From Oscillibacter sp. (GTDB lineage: Bacteria > Bacillota > Clostridia > Oscillospirales > Oscillospiraceae), in the NCBI GenBank assembly GCA_017547085.1, contig JAFYQM010000046.1:1-60221 (forward strand): a DNA stretch of 60,221 bases. Reading direction: 5' to 3'. The notes beneath the pieces are model-generated. The model was not told the DNA's origin and ran no database searches. It saw only the letters and a program-made list of their open reading frames with translations. A program made the position numbers and the translations under genes. Below, in pieces: positions 8,462 through 16,874 of the stretch (its first letter is position 1; each line of letters starts with the position of its first letter).

Positions 8462-9286
8462 ATGAATCATGCAATAGAACTCTATTCGGCTTGTTTCTTT
8501 GAGTACGATGGAACGCAGCGTACCGTCCCTCATGTGCACAATGAAGTCTATCAACTCTACTACGTTGAAAGCGGATCCCTAATCTACCTGTACGATAAAG
8601 AACGCATCAATTTAACAAAAGGACAGTTTTTGTTGGTTGTCCCCGGCGTTGAGCACGGAATGATTACACAAGGCCCCAGCAATGTGCTTGATATCAAATT
8701 TGGTATTTTCGATTCCTTGCTTCGTGCCAGTGTCACGAAAAAGCTGGCAGGCTTTCAGCGAGCAACGCCGGAAGCGGTGCACATATTCGCTTCCATTGTC
8801 GCTCTTCAAACAGCAAACAGCACATATTTCCACCGTATTTCATCCCTTTATCTGGAAACGATTTTTTATCTCATGCTTCAGGATATTGCGCTTGCCCCTT
8901 CGTATCTCAGAGATGATCCGGGTATTCAGGGCAATTTCCAACATTTAAGTTCATGCGTCAGGCGAGCTCTGCCTTTTGTGGAAGGGTCTCTTGTTTACCC
9001 GGTGGCCCCGTTCAGCCCCGAAAGCATCGCAAACCAAGTCGGCTATAACACACGATATATCAGCAGCAAATTTTCCGAGGAAATCGGCATCAGTCTGACC
9101 AAGTATTTTCGGATTCTTCGCATCAACAAAGCAAAAGACCTTTTGTATAATACCGATTTAAAAATAACGGTTATTTCAAAACTCTTAAATTACGAAGACG
9201 TTTCCCAATTCATCAAACATTTCAAAAAAAGCACAGGTATGAGTCCAAATGAATACAGAAATTATCACCGGAATGCCCCTACGTGA
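8462..9286 (+). CDS. AraC-family transcriptional regulator with cupin sensor domain
   Basis: 274 residues. The N-terminal half (about 15-90) is a cupin-like pocket (PHVHNEVYQLYYVESGSL) and the C-terminus (about 175-270) holds two helix-turn-helix units ending in VSQFIKHFKKSTGMSPNEYR, the AraC hallmark. AGGAGG lies upstream. Base composition is lower in GC than the neighbouring enzymes. Inside the CoA cluster, and with direct repeats before it, it most likely senses the substrate or its CoA ester and switches on the cluster and perhaps the liv operon. Confidence 0.88.
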   Translation: MNHAIELYSACFFEYDGTQRTVPHVHNEVYQLYYVESGSLIYLYDKERINLTKGQFLLVVPGVEHGMITQGPSNVLDIKFGIFDSLLRASVTKKLAGFQRATPEAVHIFASIVALQTANSTYFHRISSLYLETIFYLMLQDIALAPSYLRDDPGIQGNFQHLSSCVRRALPFVEGSLVYPVAPFSPESIANQVGYNTRYISSKFSEEIGISLTKYFRILRINKAKDLLYNTDLKITVISKLLNYEDVSQFIKHFKKSTGMSPNEYRNYHRNAPT

Positions 9287-9315
9287 TGCATTCCATCGGA
9301 TAGGAGGAACATAAC

Positions 9316-10518
9316 ATGAGAGAAGTAGTATTTGTAGAGGTCGCCCGTTCTGCTTTCGGCAGAAGAGGCGGCTCATTAAAGACCTTGCTGCCCGTGGATC
9401 TGGCCGGTTTAGTTATCAAGGGTCTGGTAGAAAAGAGCAGCATTTTGGAGCGTGGCAAGGTGGACAGTTTGATTTGCGGTGGCGCTTTCGGTACCGTAAA
9501 TTCCTGGGCACCTGCCCGTTATGCATGCCAGGCTGGTGGTCTGCCCTTTGATACCTCAGCCTCCTGGGTGGAAATGCAGTGCGGTAGCGCTATCGACTCC
9601 ATTAACCATGCGGCATGGAAAATCATTGCCGGGGCAGCAGATGTGGTCATCGCCGGCGGCTTTGAATCCCACAGCCAGTTCTTCGCAAAGTTCTCCTGCA
9701 GCGTAGAACCTTACAAGAGCATCCTCCCCGCAGCGGTTCCTCAGAGCCTGTCTCCCTTTACCGAGCAGGACATCTCTATGATTCAGGTTTCTGACGGCAT
9801 GGCTCGTAAGTGGGGTGTGACTCGCGAAGAGTGCGACGAGTTCGCATATCAGTCTCAGATGCGCGCCTATGAAGCTCAGAGCAAGGGCTATTTCAAGGAT
9901 GAGATCATCCCCATCATCATCAAGGGCGGTAAGAACAAGCCCGACATCATCGTGGACACCGACGAGCATCTGCGTCCTGAGACCACCATGGAAGGACTCG
10001 CCAGGCTGAAGCCCGTTCTGGGTCCTGACGGCTTTACCACCGCAGGTAACGCCTCCGGCACCAACGACGGTGCAGCATTCGTGCTGATGATGAGCGCCGA
10101 TAAGGCAAAGGAACTGGGCTATGAGCCCATCGCCCGCTGGGTCTGCGGTGCAGATTACGGCGTGGAGCCTCGCTACATGGGCATTGGCCCCGCATACTCC
10201 AACCTGCTGGCTCTGAAGCGTGCCGGTCTGACCGTGAAGGATCTGGACGTCATCGAGTGCAATGAGGCATTTGCCGCACAGAACGTTTCCGTCATTAAGG
10301 AAATGGAAAGCCAGATTGGCTACACTATCGATCGCAGCAAATGGAATCCAAACGGTGGTGCCATCGCTTTCGGTCATCCCAACGGCGCATCCGGTGCCCG
10401 TATCGGCATCTTTGCTATGAAGGAACTGGAGCGTACCGGCGGCCGTTACGGTCTGTTCGGTGCCTGCTGCGGCGGCGGCCACGGCGTGACCACTCTGATT
10501 GAAAACCTGCAGAGATAA
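9316..10518 (+). CDS. Thiolase (acetyl-CoA C-acyltransferase family)
   Basis: 400 residues. All thiolase elements are present: nucleophile Cys89 in QCGSAIDS, NEAFAAQ (316-322), GHPNGASGARIG with His354, and Cys384 in ACCGGGHG. The RGK-type start and TTAGNASGTNDGAA stretch also fit. It should cleave a 3-oxoacyl-CoA with CoA, releasing acetyl-CoA or a related product, or run in the condensing direction. The wording around Cys89 (CGSAIDS rather than the common CxSGLxA) marks it as divergent from housekeeping ThlA. It is directly followed by three dehydrogenase-like genes, 11 bases before the first. Confidence 0.87.
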   Translation: MREVVFVEVARSAFGRRGGSLKTLLPVDLAGLVIKGLVEKSSILERGKVDSLICGGAFGTVNSWAPARYACQAGGLPFDTSASWVEMQCGSAIDSINHAAWKIIAGAADVVIAGGFESHSQFFAKFSCSVEPYKSILPAAVPQSLSPFTEQDISMIQVSDGMARKWGVTREECDEFAYQSQMRAYEAQSKGYFKDEIIPIIIKGGKNKPDIIVDTDEHLRPETTMEGLARLKPVLGPDGFTTAGNASGTNDGAAFVLMMSADKAKELGYEPIARWVCGADYGVEPRYMGIGPAYSNLLALKRAGLTVKDLDVIECNEAFAAQNVSVIKEMESQIGYTIDRSKWNPNGGAIAFGHPNGASGARIGIFAMKELERTGGRYGLFGACCGGGHGVTTLIENLQR

Positions 10519-10529
10519 GGAGAGGCATT

Positions 10530-11237
10530 ATGATTTATATCATCGGAAACAATCTTAAATCTATACTGCTCCGGAATGCTGCTTTAAAGGCTGGCCTTGA
10601 TGCAGATATTTGCGAGAGTGTTAATGATATTCAAGAAGAATGTGACCTCATCATTCTGAACACTGAAGAGGATCTGGAGAGCCGCCAGGCAGAAGTAGCT
10701 GTATTGGCAGAAAAGACTTCTGCCCCCATTGCAGCGACGATCAGCCTGAACTATGCCTGCGCAATGGCAAAGAATGCTACAGACAAGAGCCGTATCGTTG
10801 CTATCCGCACTATGGAGGACGAATACATTGGAGAGTACATTGAACTGACAAAGACATTCGATACAGATGAATCTGTCTATGCGAAAGTGTTGGAGATTCT
10901 GAAAAGCTTTAACGGTCGTGTAGCGGAAGTCCCCGATATTATTGGCGGCATTTTCTACCGCATTATGTTCCTTAACAGCAACATGAGTGCATACCTCGTT
11001 TCTGAAGGTGTGACCGTAACTGATGTGGACAACTCCATGCGTTACGGTGCAAATATTAAGCGTCCTTCTCTCCAGATTGCAGATGAAATCGGCCTCGATC
11101 GCGTACTGGAAATCCTGACGGTTCTCTATCATGAAACCGGCCGTCCGGCCTATCGTCCCTGTCCTCTGCTCAAGCAGATGGTAAACGCAGGCCGTCTGGG
11201 CAAGAAGACCGGTCAGGGCTTCTATACATATGACTGA
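10530..11237 (+). CDS. 3-hydroxyacyl-CoA dehydrogenase-like protein with a degenerate NAD domain
   Basis: 235 residues, about 50 fewer than normal members. The C-terminal helical domain is well kept: GGIFYRIMFLNSNMSAYLVSEG, IKRPSLQIADEIGLDRVLEI and the closing LVNAGRLGKKTGQGFYTYD-type block (seen as NAGRLGKKTGQGFY). The N-terminal Rossmann part is shortened: the GxGxxG loop is replaced by IIGNNLKS and no catalytic His-Glu pair is recognisable. It probably does not bind NAD normally and may instead be a structural or regulatory partner of the complete dehydrogenase that starts 15 bases later. The frame is open with its own GGAGAGG site, so it is not an obvious pseudogene. Confidence 0.7.
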   Translation: MIYIIGNNLKSILLRNAALKAGLDADICESVNDIQEECDLIILNTEEDLESRQAEVAVLAEKTSAPIAATISLNYACAMAKNATDKSRIVAIRTMEDEYIGEYIELTKTFDTDESVYAKVLEILKSFNGRVAEVPDIIGGIFYRIMFLNSNMSAYLVSEGVTVTDVDNSMRYGANIKRPSLQIADEIGLDRVLEILTVLYHETGRPAYRPCPLLKQMVNAGRLGKKTGQGFYTYD

Positions 11238-11252
11238 TCAGGAGGGTGCATT

Positions 11253-12098
11253 ATGGAATTCAAGAAAATCGGTATTGTCGGCACCGGCCTGATGGGCGGC
11301 GGCATTGCGCAGGTCTGTGCACAGGTAGGATACGAAACAGTCAGTTTCGATGTGAACGAAGCTGCTTTTGAGCGCACCAAAGGGCTCATTCAGGGCAGCA
11401 TGGACAAAATGGTTGCCAAAGGCAAATTCACGCAGGAATTTGTGAATGAAGTTCTGGGACGCATGAGTTATACGACTGATATCACGAAACTGGCTGACTG
11501 CGACATCGTTGTGGAAGCCGTTTTTGAGAATCTGGATATTAAGCTGAACGTCCTGAAACAGGTAGAAGAAGTGGTCAGTGAAAAGTGCCTGATTTTTACC
11601 AACACCTCTGCTCTCTCCATTACTACTTTGTCTACCGTTCTGAAGCACAGAGGCCGTTTCATGGGCACTCACTTCTTCGCACCGGTTCCCGCCATGAAGC
11701 TGCTGGAGCTGGTCCCCGGTCTGGATACCACCGACGAAACCTACGAAGGCGCTGTCCAGTGGGCCCAGAGTATTAAGAAGATCACCATTAAGGCTCCCGA
11801 CACCTGCGGCTTCATCACCAACCGTCTCTTCCCTCTGCCTCAGAACGAAGGTGCAGAGTTGCTGGCGCTGGGTGTGGATCCCTATGACATCGACGCTGCC
11901 TGGATCATGTTCAATCAGGCTCCCGTAGGTACGCTGTCCATTGTAGATACCGGTGGTTCTCACACCACTCTCGGCTGTCTGACCTCCATTTACGAAGGCA
12001 ACGAAGATGATCGCTATCGTCCTCACCCCTATATCAAGCGCTTGGTGTCTGCAGGCCGTCTCGGTGTCAAAACCGGCCAGGGCATTTTTAAGTGGTAA
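11253..12098 (+). CDS. 3-hydroxyacyl-CoA (3-hydroxybutyryl-CoA-like) dehydrogenase
   Basis: 281 residues, normal length for the Hbd family. GTGLMG (10-15) binds NAD, and the catalytic set is intact: Ser119, His140 in GTHFFAPVP, Glu152 and Asn190 in GFITNR. The usual HFFNP motif reads HFFAP. The C-terminal domain ends in AGRLGVKTGQGIFKW. The region after the hinge (FNQAPVGTLSIVDTGGSH) departs from ordinary Hbd, suggesting a different acyl group. It oxidises a (3S)-hydroxyacyl-CoA to the 3-oxo form, the step before the thiolase. A terminator follows at 12111. Confidence 0.88.
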   Translation: MEFKKIGIVGTGLMGGGIAQVCAQVGYETVSFDVNEAAFERTKGLIQGSMDKMVAKGKFTQEFVNEVLGRMSYTTDITKLADCDIVVEAVFENLDIKLNVLKQVEEVVSEKCLIFTNTSALSITTLSTVLKHRGRFMGTHFFAPVPAMKLLELVPGLDTTDETYEGAVQWAQSIKKITIKAPDTCGFITNRLFPLPQNEGAELLALGVDPYDIDAAWIMFNQAPVGTLSIVDTGGSHTTLGCLTSIYEGNEDDRYRPHPYIKRLVSAGRLGVKTGQGIFKW

Positions 12099-12110
12099 TT
12101 TCAATGAATG

Positions 12111-12140
12111 CGCGGATGGCCACCCATCCGCGTATTTTTA
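12111..12140 (+). terminator. Hairpin terminator between the second and third dehydrogenase-like genes
   Basis: CGCGGATGG (12111-12119) pairs with 12124-12132 around loop CCAC, followed by TATTTTTA. It lies 12 bases after the preceding stop codon and should end, or weaken, the main CoA-cluster transcript. Confidence 0.85.
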
Positions 12141-12171
12141 ACCAAATAACTACTGCAAGAGGGGAGACGTT

Positions 12172-13104
12172 ATGGATCTGAAGCAAAAGAATATTGTGAT
12201 TATCGGCAAAGGGATGATTGGTATGGGATTTGCCGCACTGCTTACTGGAAACGGCATTCCTGCAACTGTTTTCGCAAAAGATTCCCACATTGCCCTTGCT
12301 CGCTATGATGCGATTTTTGCTTATCTGGAAGAAAACCAGCTAGTAACCCCGGCACAAAAAGAAAAATGTCGTTCTCTGCTTCGTTTTACCAATGCATACG
12401 AAGACATCTCGGATGCAGAAATCGTCATCGAATGCATCGTGGAAAAATTGGATGTAAAACAGGATGTCTATGCCAAGCTGGAGACTCACTGCCCCTATCT
12501 TTCCGTGATTGCATCTGCCTCTTCGGCCATTTCTCCCGACGATCTGTGTGCAGCTATGCAGAAAAAAGATATCCTTTTGGTAGCGCATCCCTATAATCCC
12601 GCATATCTGGTTCCCTGTGTGGAACTGGTCCCCAGCGAATACACTTCCCCGGAAGCTATGGATCTTACCTACCAGATGCTGGATCTCCTTGGCCGCGAAG
12701 TCATTGTCATGAAGAAAGCCGCCCCTGGCTTTATCGCTAATCGATTACAACACGCCCTGATTCGTGAAGCTCTTCATATGATTGAATTTGGTCTTGCAGA
12801 ACCTACAGATATTGATCGTGCTTTAATGACAAGTTTTATTCCTCGCTACACAACCGTTGGTCTTTTAGAAAACATCGACAATGCCGGCTTAGATCTGGAA
12901 GCAAACGTCGAAGACTATCTTTTTCCGGAATTAGGGAACGAAAGTAAAGCTTCTTCTTACTTAAGAGATCGTATTGCCCATGGTGAAACGGGCGCCAAAG
13001 CAGGTAAAGGTATCTATTGTAATTGGACTCATGAAAAAATCCAGGATCTTCACCGTCGAGCAGCTAAACCGTATCTATCCTTTTTTAATTGGAATTTGCC
13101 GTAG
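12172..13104 (+). CDS. 3-hydroxyacyl-CoA dehydrogenase family protein, carnitine/gulonate dehydrogenase-like
   Basis: 310 residues with GKGMIG as the NAD loop (about 12-17), VEKLDVKQDVYAKLE, and AHPYNPAYLVPCVELVP around the catalytic His. HPxNPxYLxPxVEL is typical of the branch that acts on free hydroxy acids (L-carnitine dehydrogenase, L-gulonate 3-dehydrogenase/lambda-crystallin) rather than CoA esters. PGFIANRLQHALIREALH gives the conserved Asn-Arg. It is separated from the other genes by a terminator, has its own AGAGGGGAGA site and is clearly more AT-rich, so it may have a different history. Substrate unknown. Confidence 0.78.
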   Translation: MDLKQKNIVIIGKGMIGMGFAALLTGNGIPATVFAKDSHIALARYDAIFAYLEENQLVTPAQKEKCRSLLRFTNAYEDISDAEIVIECIVEKLDVKQDVYAKLETHCPYLSVIASASSAISPDDLCAAMQKKDILLVAHPYNPAYLVPCVELVPSEYTSPEAMDLTYQMLDLLGREVIVMKKAAPGFIANRLQHALIREALHMIEFGLAEPTDIDRALMTSFIPRYTTVGLLENIDNAGLDLEANVEDYLFPELGNESKASSYLRDRIAHGETGAKAGKGIYCNWTHEKIQDLHRRAAKPYLSFFNWNLP

Positions 13105-13168
13105 TTTTCTTGTTTTATCATAATTAATTACAAATATTTTACTTATCAAATGTTAAGAAGATAAATCT

Positions 13169-13203
13169 AACGCCGCTGTCTGCAAATTGCAGGCAGCGGC
13201 GTT
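13169..13203. terminator. Strong hairpin after the third dehydrogenase-like gene
   Basis: AACGCCGCTG (13169-13178) pairs with CAGCGGCGTT (13194-13203), and the inner TGCAA/TTGCA bases extend the stem. No good T run follows on either strand, so it is a probable but imperfect terminator. Confidence 0.55.
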
Positions 13204-13609
13204 CTCATCATATACGGAGTTTTGTTGCATGGGTGCTTTACTCATTGCGCCCTTCGTTATTATTCTTTGGTTATAGCGGTGTAATATTTGATTAATGAAG
13301 TCGGCGGATACCACCTGATCGGCCATTTCTGTAGGGGCTTTTGGAGCGAAAAAGATGCAAAAAGTTCCCCTAAGAACTGTTCGCAGAAAGAGGTTGCCAA
13401 TTCTCTCCGGCAGGGGTAAACTGTAAACAAGGAAAAATCTCCCCTGCAGCCGTGCGTTTTCGGTGAGAAAGCCTTTTGACCACATGTACAACCACAGTTC
13501 GATGCGGAACAAGTGGATACACTGAGGCACAGCAGGTTTAAAGAGTTTCAGCTGTGGACACAATCAGCGTGGAAAGCGTCAAATAGCGCCGGAAAAAGTT
13601 TTCCCAATC
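13204..13609. other. Unassigned 400-base stretch next to the tRNA scar
   Basis: No recognisable gene. A 136-codon minus-strand frame (13153-13563) is open, but it has no good ribosome site, runs through the hairpin and matches no family I know. The stretch sits between the catabolic block and the tRNA fragment, where degraded integrase or transposase sequence would be expected. I see no transposase or recombinase motif. Confidence 0.5.
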
Positions 13610-13656
13610 CGTTCGCATCGCAGAGGTCGAGGGTTCGATCCCCTTCGAGTCCACCA
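13610..13656 (+). pseudogene. 3' fragment of tRNA-Ala(CGC), probable attachment-site scar
   Basis: The fragment begins within the anticodon stem: loop TTCGCAT (anticodon CGC), 3' anticodon stem CGCAG, variable loop AGGTC, T arm GAGGG-TTCGATC-CCCTT, 3' acceptor strand CGAGTCC, then A and CCA. The acceptor U at position 70 fits the G3-U70 identity pair of tRNA-Ala. The expected 5' half (acceptor GGGCTCG, D arm, anticodon stem CTGCG) is absent; the bases ahead (ATCCG) do not pair. Integrases commonly recombine in tRNA 3' halves and leave such a copy. The native terminator follows. Confidence 0.8.
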
Positions 13657-13660
13657 CACA

Positions 13661-13695
13661 AAAAGGCTTGAAACCACAGGGTTTCGGGCCTTTTT
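13661..13695 (+). terminator. tRNA-type terminator after the tRNA-Ala fragment
   Basis: AAAAGGCTTGAAACC pairs with GGTTTCGGGCCTTTT around loop ACAG, five bases after the tRNA CCA end. It resembles a normal tRNA terminator, so the fragment kept the 3' flank of a tRNA gene. Confidence 0.85.
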
Positions 13696-13734
13696 CTCTT
13701 GTCCCGCGATGTCTCAGCGCGCTTGATCCGCAAA

Positions 13735-13769
13735 AACCAGCGCCGCAGAATAACTCTGCGGCGCTGGTT
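13735..13769 (-). terminator. Terminator downstream of the RND efflux operon
   Basis: AACCAGCGCCGCAGA (13735-13749) pairs perfectly with 13755-13769 around ATAAC, with TTTTTG following on the minus strand. It lies ten bases beyond the pump gene's stop. Confidence 0.85.
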
Positions 13770-13778
13770 CTTTAATTA

Positions 13779-16700
13779 TTATCCCTGTGCCTCTGCCGAT
13801 TCCGCAGGCAAATCCTTTTTCTTTCTGCGCAGGCGGCGGGGCAGGTCGTCGATCACGGAGTAGTAGACCGGCGTAAATACCAGCGTAATGATGGTGGAAA
13901 TGATCATGCCGCTCATCATAGTCAGGCACATATCCGTCATCATTTCCGGCGTGTCACCCGTAGCCATTGCCATAGGTACCATGGCAAGAACGGTGGTAAT
14001 GGTCGTCATCATCACGGGGCGGATACGCAGGGGGCAGGCATGCAGGATGGCCTCCTCACGCGCCTCACCACGACCGCGGCGCACATTGATGTAGTCCACC
14101 AGAATGATGGAGTTGTTGACCACCGTACCGGCCAGCATGATCAGCGCCACCATGGAGATGATGGACAGGTCGCGTCCGGTCACCGGCAGGATAAAGAGGG
14201 CGCCGCTGAATGCCACCGGCAGGATCATCATCACGATCACCGGCATCAGGAAGGACTCAAATTGAGCCGCCAGAATAAAGTACACCAGACCCAGTGCCAC
14301 AACCAGCGCCAGCAGCAGATCGCCAAAGCCCTCCATCATCTCGGTGTAGCTGCCGGAAATGGCAGCATCATAGCCCTCGGGGAACTGATAGTTTTCCAGA
14401 ATGCTGTTGATCTGTGCAGTCATTCCCGTCACATTGCCGCTGAGGGTACTGCCGGTAACCGAGACCTGACGGGCCTGATCCACACGGTGAATGGTCTGCG
14501 GTGCCTGAACGATCTCCACATGCGCAATGCTGCTCAGGGGCACATAACCGCCCATGGGTGTGGCAACCGTCATCGAGCGCAGCGCATCCAGATTGGCTGC
14601 TGCTCTGCCGTCGCCGCGCACTACAACATCCAGCGTCTTATTGTTGATCATCACAGAGGTGGCGGTTTCACCCGTCAGGGCAGACCGGACCGCGGCGCCG
14701 ATCTGCGCGGCAGTCAGGCCGTACTGAGAGGCATTCTCCCGGTTAATGGAAACCGTGACCTGCGGCACCTGATCGGCTACGGAACTGCTGACTTCAACGG
14801 CGTCAGGCAGCGCACCGATCTGAGCGGCCAGATCGTCCGCGATCATGGAAAGCGTGGTGAAATCATCGCCGGTAACGTCCACGCTGATTTCGCTTCCGCT
14901 CATCATGGAGGTCATATCGGACGCCACCACAGAGAGTTCGCATCCTGCAATGTCCTGCATCAGCACGCGCATATCGTCCGCAATTTCCTCGCTGGAGCGC
15001 TTTCGGTCGTGGCGGCCGGGCAGCGTCAGCGTCACGCTGGCAGTCTCATCGCCGGCCGTATAATACACAGAGGTCAGTTCCGGAACATGTTCTTCTACAA
15101 TCGCGCAGATCCGGTCCGCGATGGCCGCGGTTTCATCCACCTGCGCGCCGATGGGCATGCTGACGGTAATGGAAACCTGACCCATATCCATGGAGGGCAG
15201 GAACACCATATTCGTGGACAGGCAAGCCGCCACGAACACTGCCACCAGACCGAAGGATGCCAGCATACCGGCTTTCAGATGATGGACAAAGTGATCAAGC
15301 AGGCGCAGATAGGTCTGATACAGCTTACCGATCCAGCCGCCCACGGTTGCCACCAGAGCATTGGGCTTTTTGTTTGCACGCTTCAGATGATCCGCACGAA
15401 TTTTCTCCTCATCCAGCAGGAAATAACACAGGACAGGCACCCACGTCAGAGCAACAACCATAGAGCCCAGAATCAGGAAGGAAATGGTGAGACAGAAGTC
15501 ATCGAACAGCATACCTGCAATACCACCGGAAAGGCCGATGGGCAGGAAGACCGCCACCGTGGTCAGCGTGGATGCCAAAACGGAAGTGGTAACCTCCTGT
15601 GTGCCCTCTACGCAGGCAGTCATGCGGTCATGTCCCTCCAAGGCATACCGGTAAATATTTTCCAGCACCACAATGGAGTTATCCACGATCATCCCGACGC
15701 CCATGGCAATGCCGCCCAGACTCATCATGTTCATCGTCAGATCAAACACGTTCATCATGACGAACGTTGCCAGCACACACACCGGCATGGAAACGGCAAT
15801 GGTCATGGTGGCGCCCCAGCGGCGCAGGAACAGGAACACTACGATGGCAGCCAGAAGCACACCCATCAAAATACTGCTGATGGACGAGTCCACTGCCAAG
15901 TCAATAAAATCAGAGGCGAGATAGGGGATACCGTAGTGAATGTTGCGGTTTTCTTCCGCCAGTTTTTCCATCTGGGCCGCCACCGCCCTGGCAGCAGCGT
16001 GCTCGTTGGCGCCGGACTGCTTGGAAACCTGTAAAATCACGCAGTTTTTGCCATCCATCTTTGCCACATCATCAGACGGAATGGTTTCCAGATACACATC
16101 CGCAACTTCTTTCAGGCGGATCGTTCCTCCGGTTGGCAGGGCAATGATCATGTTTGCCACATCGTCCACGCTCTGGAACTTGGCGTCGGTACTCACCGTC
16201 AGGGTCTTGTTGCCGTTCTGCAAATCGCCGCCGGGAAACAGCAGGTTTTCCGCTGCCAGGAATTGCATGATATAGCTGTTGGAAAGGTTGTATCCGGCGG
16301 CGCGGGTAGAATCCACATCCACAGAAACCTGTTCCGTGATGCCGCCGCTGATGGTAACGGAGGCAACGCCGTCAATGCGTTCCAGTGCGGGAACCACGAC
16401 ATCCTCCGCCAGCGTCTGCGCCGCAGCCAGATCGTCACCAAGCAGAGCCACCATAGCCGTGGGGATCATGTCGCTGAGGTTCATGTTGACGATGATCGGA
16501 TCAATAGCGCCATCCGGCAGGGACAGCAGCGCAAATTTTTCACGCAGCTTTGTGGCGGCAATATCCAGATTGGTGCCCTCCACATAGGTGATCTGGATCT
16601 GGGACGTGCTGTCAGAGGAGGTGGAGGACACACCCTCCACGCCGGGAACGGACAAAATCGCCGTTTCCAGCGGACGGGTCACCATCTCCTCCATATCGCT

Positions 16701-16868
16701 GGGCGTCGCACCGTTATAGTAGCACATCACCACAGCCATAGGCGCTTCCACATCCGGCAGCAGGGACATTTGCAGCCGGGTAGTAAACACCACGCCGAAG
16801 ATCGTGATCATAATGACGGCCAGCAGGGTCGTCACTCGATGCCTGATGCAAAATTTAGCGATGTTCAT
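13779..16868 (-). CDS. RND-family efflux transporter (AcrB/HAE1-like)
   Basis: 1029 residues, a full-length proton-driven RND pump. It has the N-terminal MNIAKFCIRHRVTTLLAVIMI helix, two large extracytoplasmic loops and twelve membrane segments. TM4 carries GGIAMGVGMIVDNSIVVLENI and the second half PVAFSGALFILP and GTVVNNSIILVDYIN, matching RND motifs; the VDN and NN/VD positions correspond to the proton-relay region. It is the last gene of tetR-tolC-like-adaptor-pump, 6 bases after the adaptor. In a monoderm host such pumps probably export lipids, bile salts or drugs across one membrane. Substrate not known. Confidence 0.9.
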   Translation of the reverse strand: MNIAKFCIRHRVTTLLAVIMITIFGVVFTTRLQMSLLPDVEAPMAVVMCYYNGATPSDMEEMVTRPLETAILSVPGVEGVSSTSSDSTSQIQITYVEGTNLDIAATKLREKFALLSLPDGAIDPIIVNMNLSDMIPTAMVALLGDDLAAAQTLAEDVVVPALERIDGVASVTISGGITEQVSVDVDSTRAAGYNLSNSYIMQFLAAENLLFPGGDLQNGNKTLTVSTDAKFQSVDDVANMIIALPTGGTIRLKEVADVYLETIPSDDVAKMDGKNCVILQVSKQSGANEHAAARAVAAQMEKLAEENRNIHYGIPYLASDFIDLAVDSSISSILMGVLLAAIVVFLFLRRWGATMTIAVSMPVCVLATFVMMNVFDLTMNMMSLGGIAMGVGMIVDNSIVVLENIYRYALEGHDRMTACVEGTQEVTTSVLASTLTTVAVFLPIGLSGGIAGMLFDDFCLTISFLILGSMVVALTWVPVLCYFLLDEEKIRADHLKRANKKPNALVATVGGWIGKLYQTYLRLLDHFVHHLKAGMLASFGLVAVFVAACLSTNMVFLPSMDMGQVSITVSMPIGAQVDETAAIADRICAIVEEHVPELTSVYYTAGDETASVTLTLPGRHDRKRSSEEIADDMRVLMQDIAGCELSVVASDMTSMMSGSEISVDVTGDDFTTLSMIADDLAAQIGALPDAVEVSSSVADQVPQVTVSINRENASQYGLTAAQIGAAVRSALTGETATSVMINNKTLDVVVRGDGRAAANLDALRSMTVATPMGGYVPLSSIAHVEIVQAPQTIHRVDQARQVSVTGSTLSGNVTGMTAQINSILENYQFPEGYDAAISGSYTEMMEGFGDLLLALVVALGLVYFILAAQFESFLMPVIVMMILPVAFSGALFILPVTGRDLSIISMVALIMLAGTVVNNSIILVDYINVRRGRGEAREEAILHACPLRIRPVMMTTITTVLAMVPMAMATGDTPEMMTDMCLTMMSGMIISTIITLVFTPVYYSVIDDLPRRLRRKKKDLPAESAEAQG

Positions 16869-16874
16869 GGGCCG

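Noticed and set aside
13560-13656. A complete tRNA gene
   Set aside because: Only the 3' part folds. No acceptor 5' strand, D arm or matching 5' anticodon stem is present upstream.
13548-13733. Minus-strand 61-codon frame with a GDRTLDLCDAN-like stretch
   Set aside because: This is the antisense translation of the tRNA-Ala 3' half and its flanks, a well-known false gene in clostridial annotations.
14040-16034. 664-codon plus-strand frame opposite the RND pump
   Set aside because: It is a long antisense shadow of the GC-rich pump gene, rich in His/Gln/Arg and without motifs. Similar shadows lie opposite many genes here.
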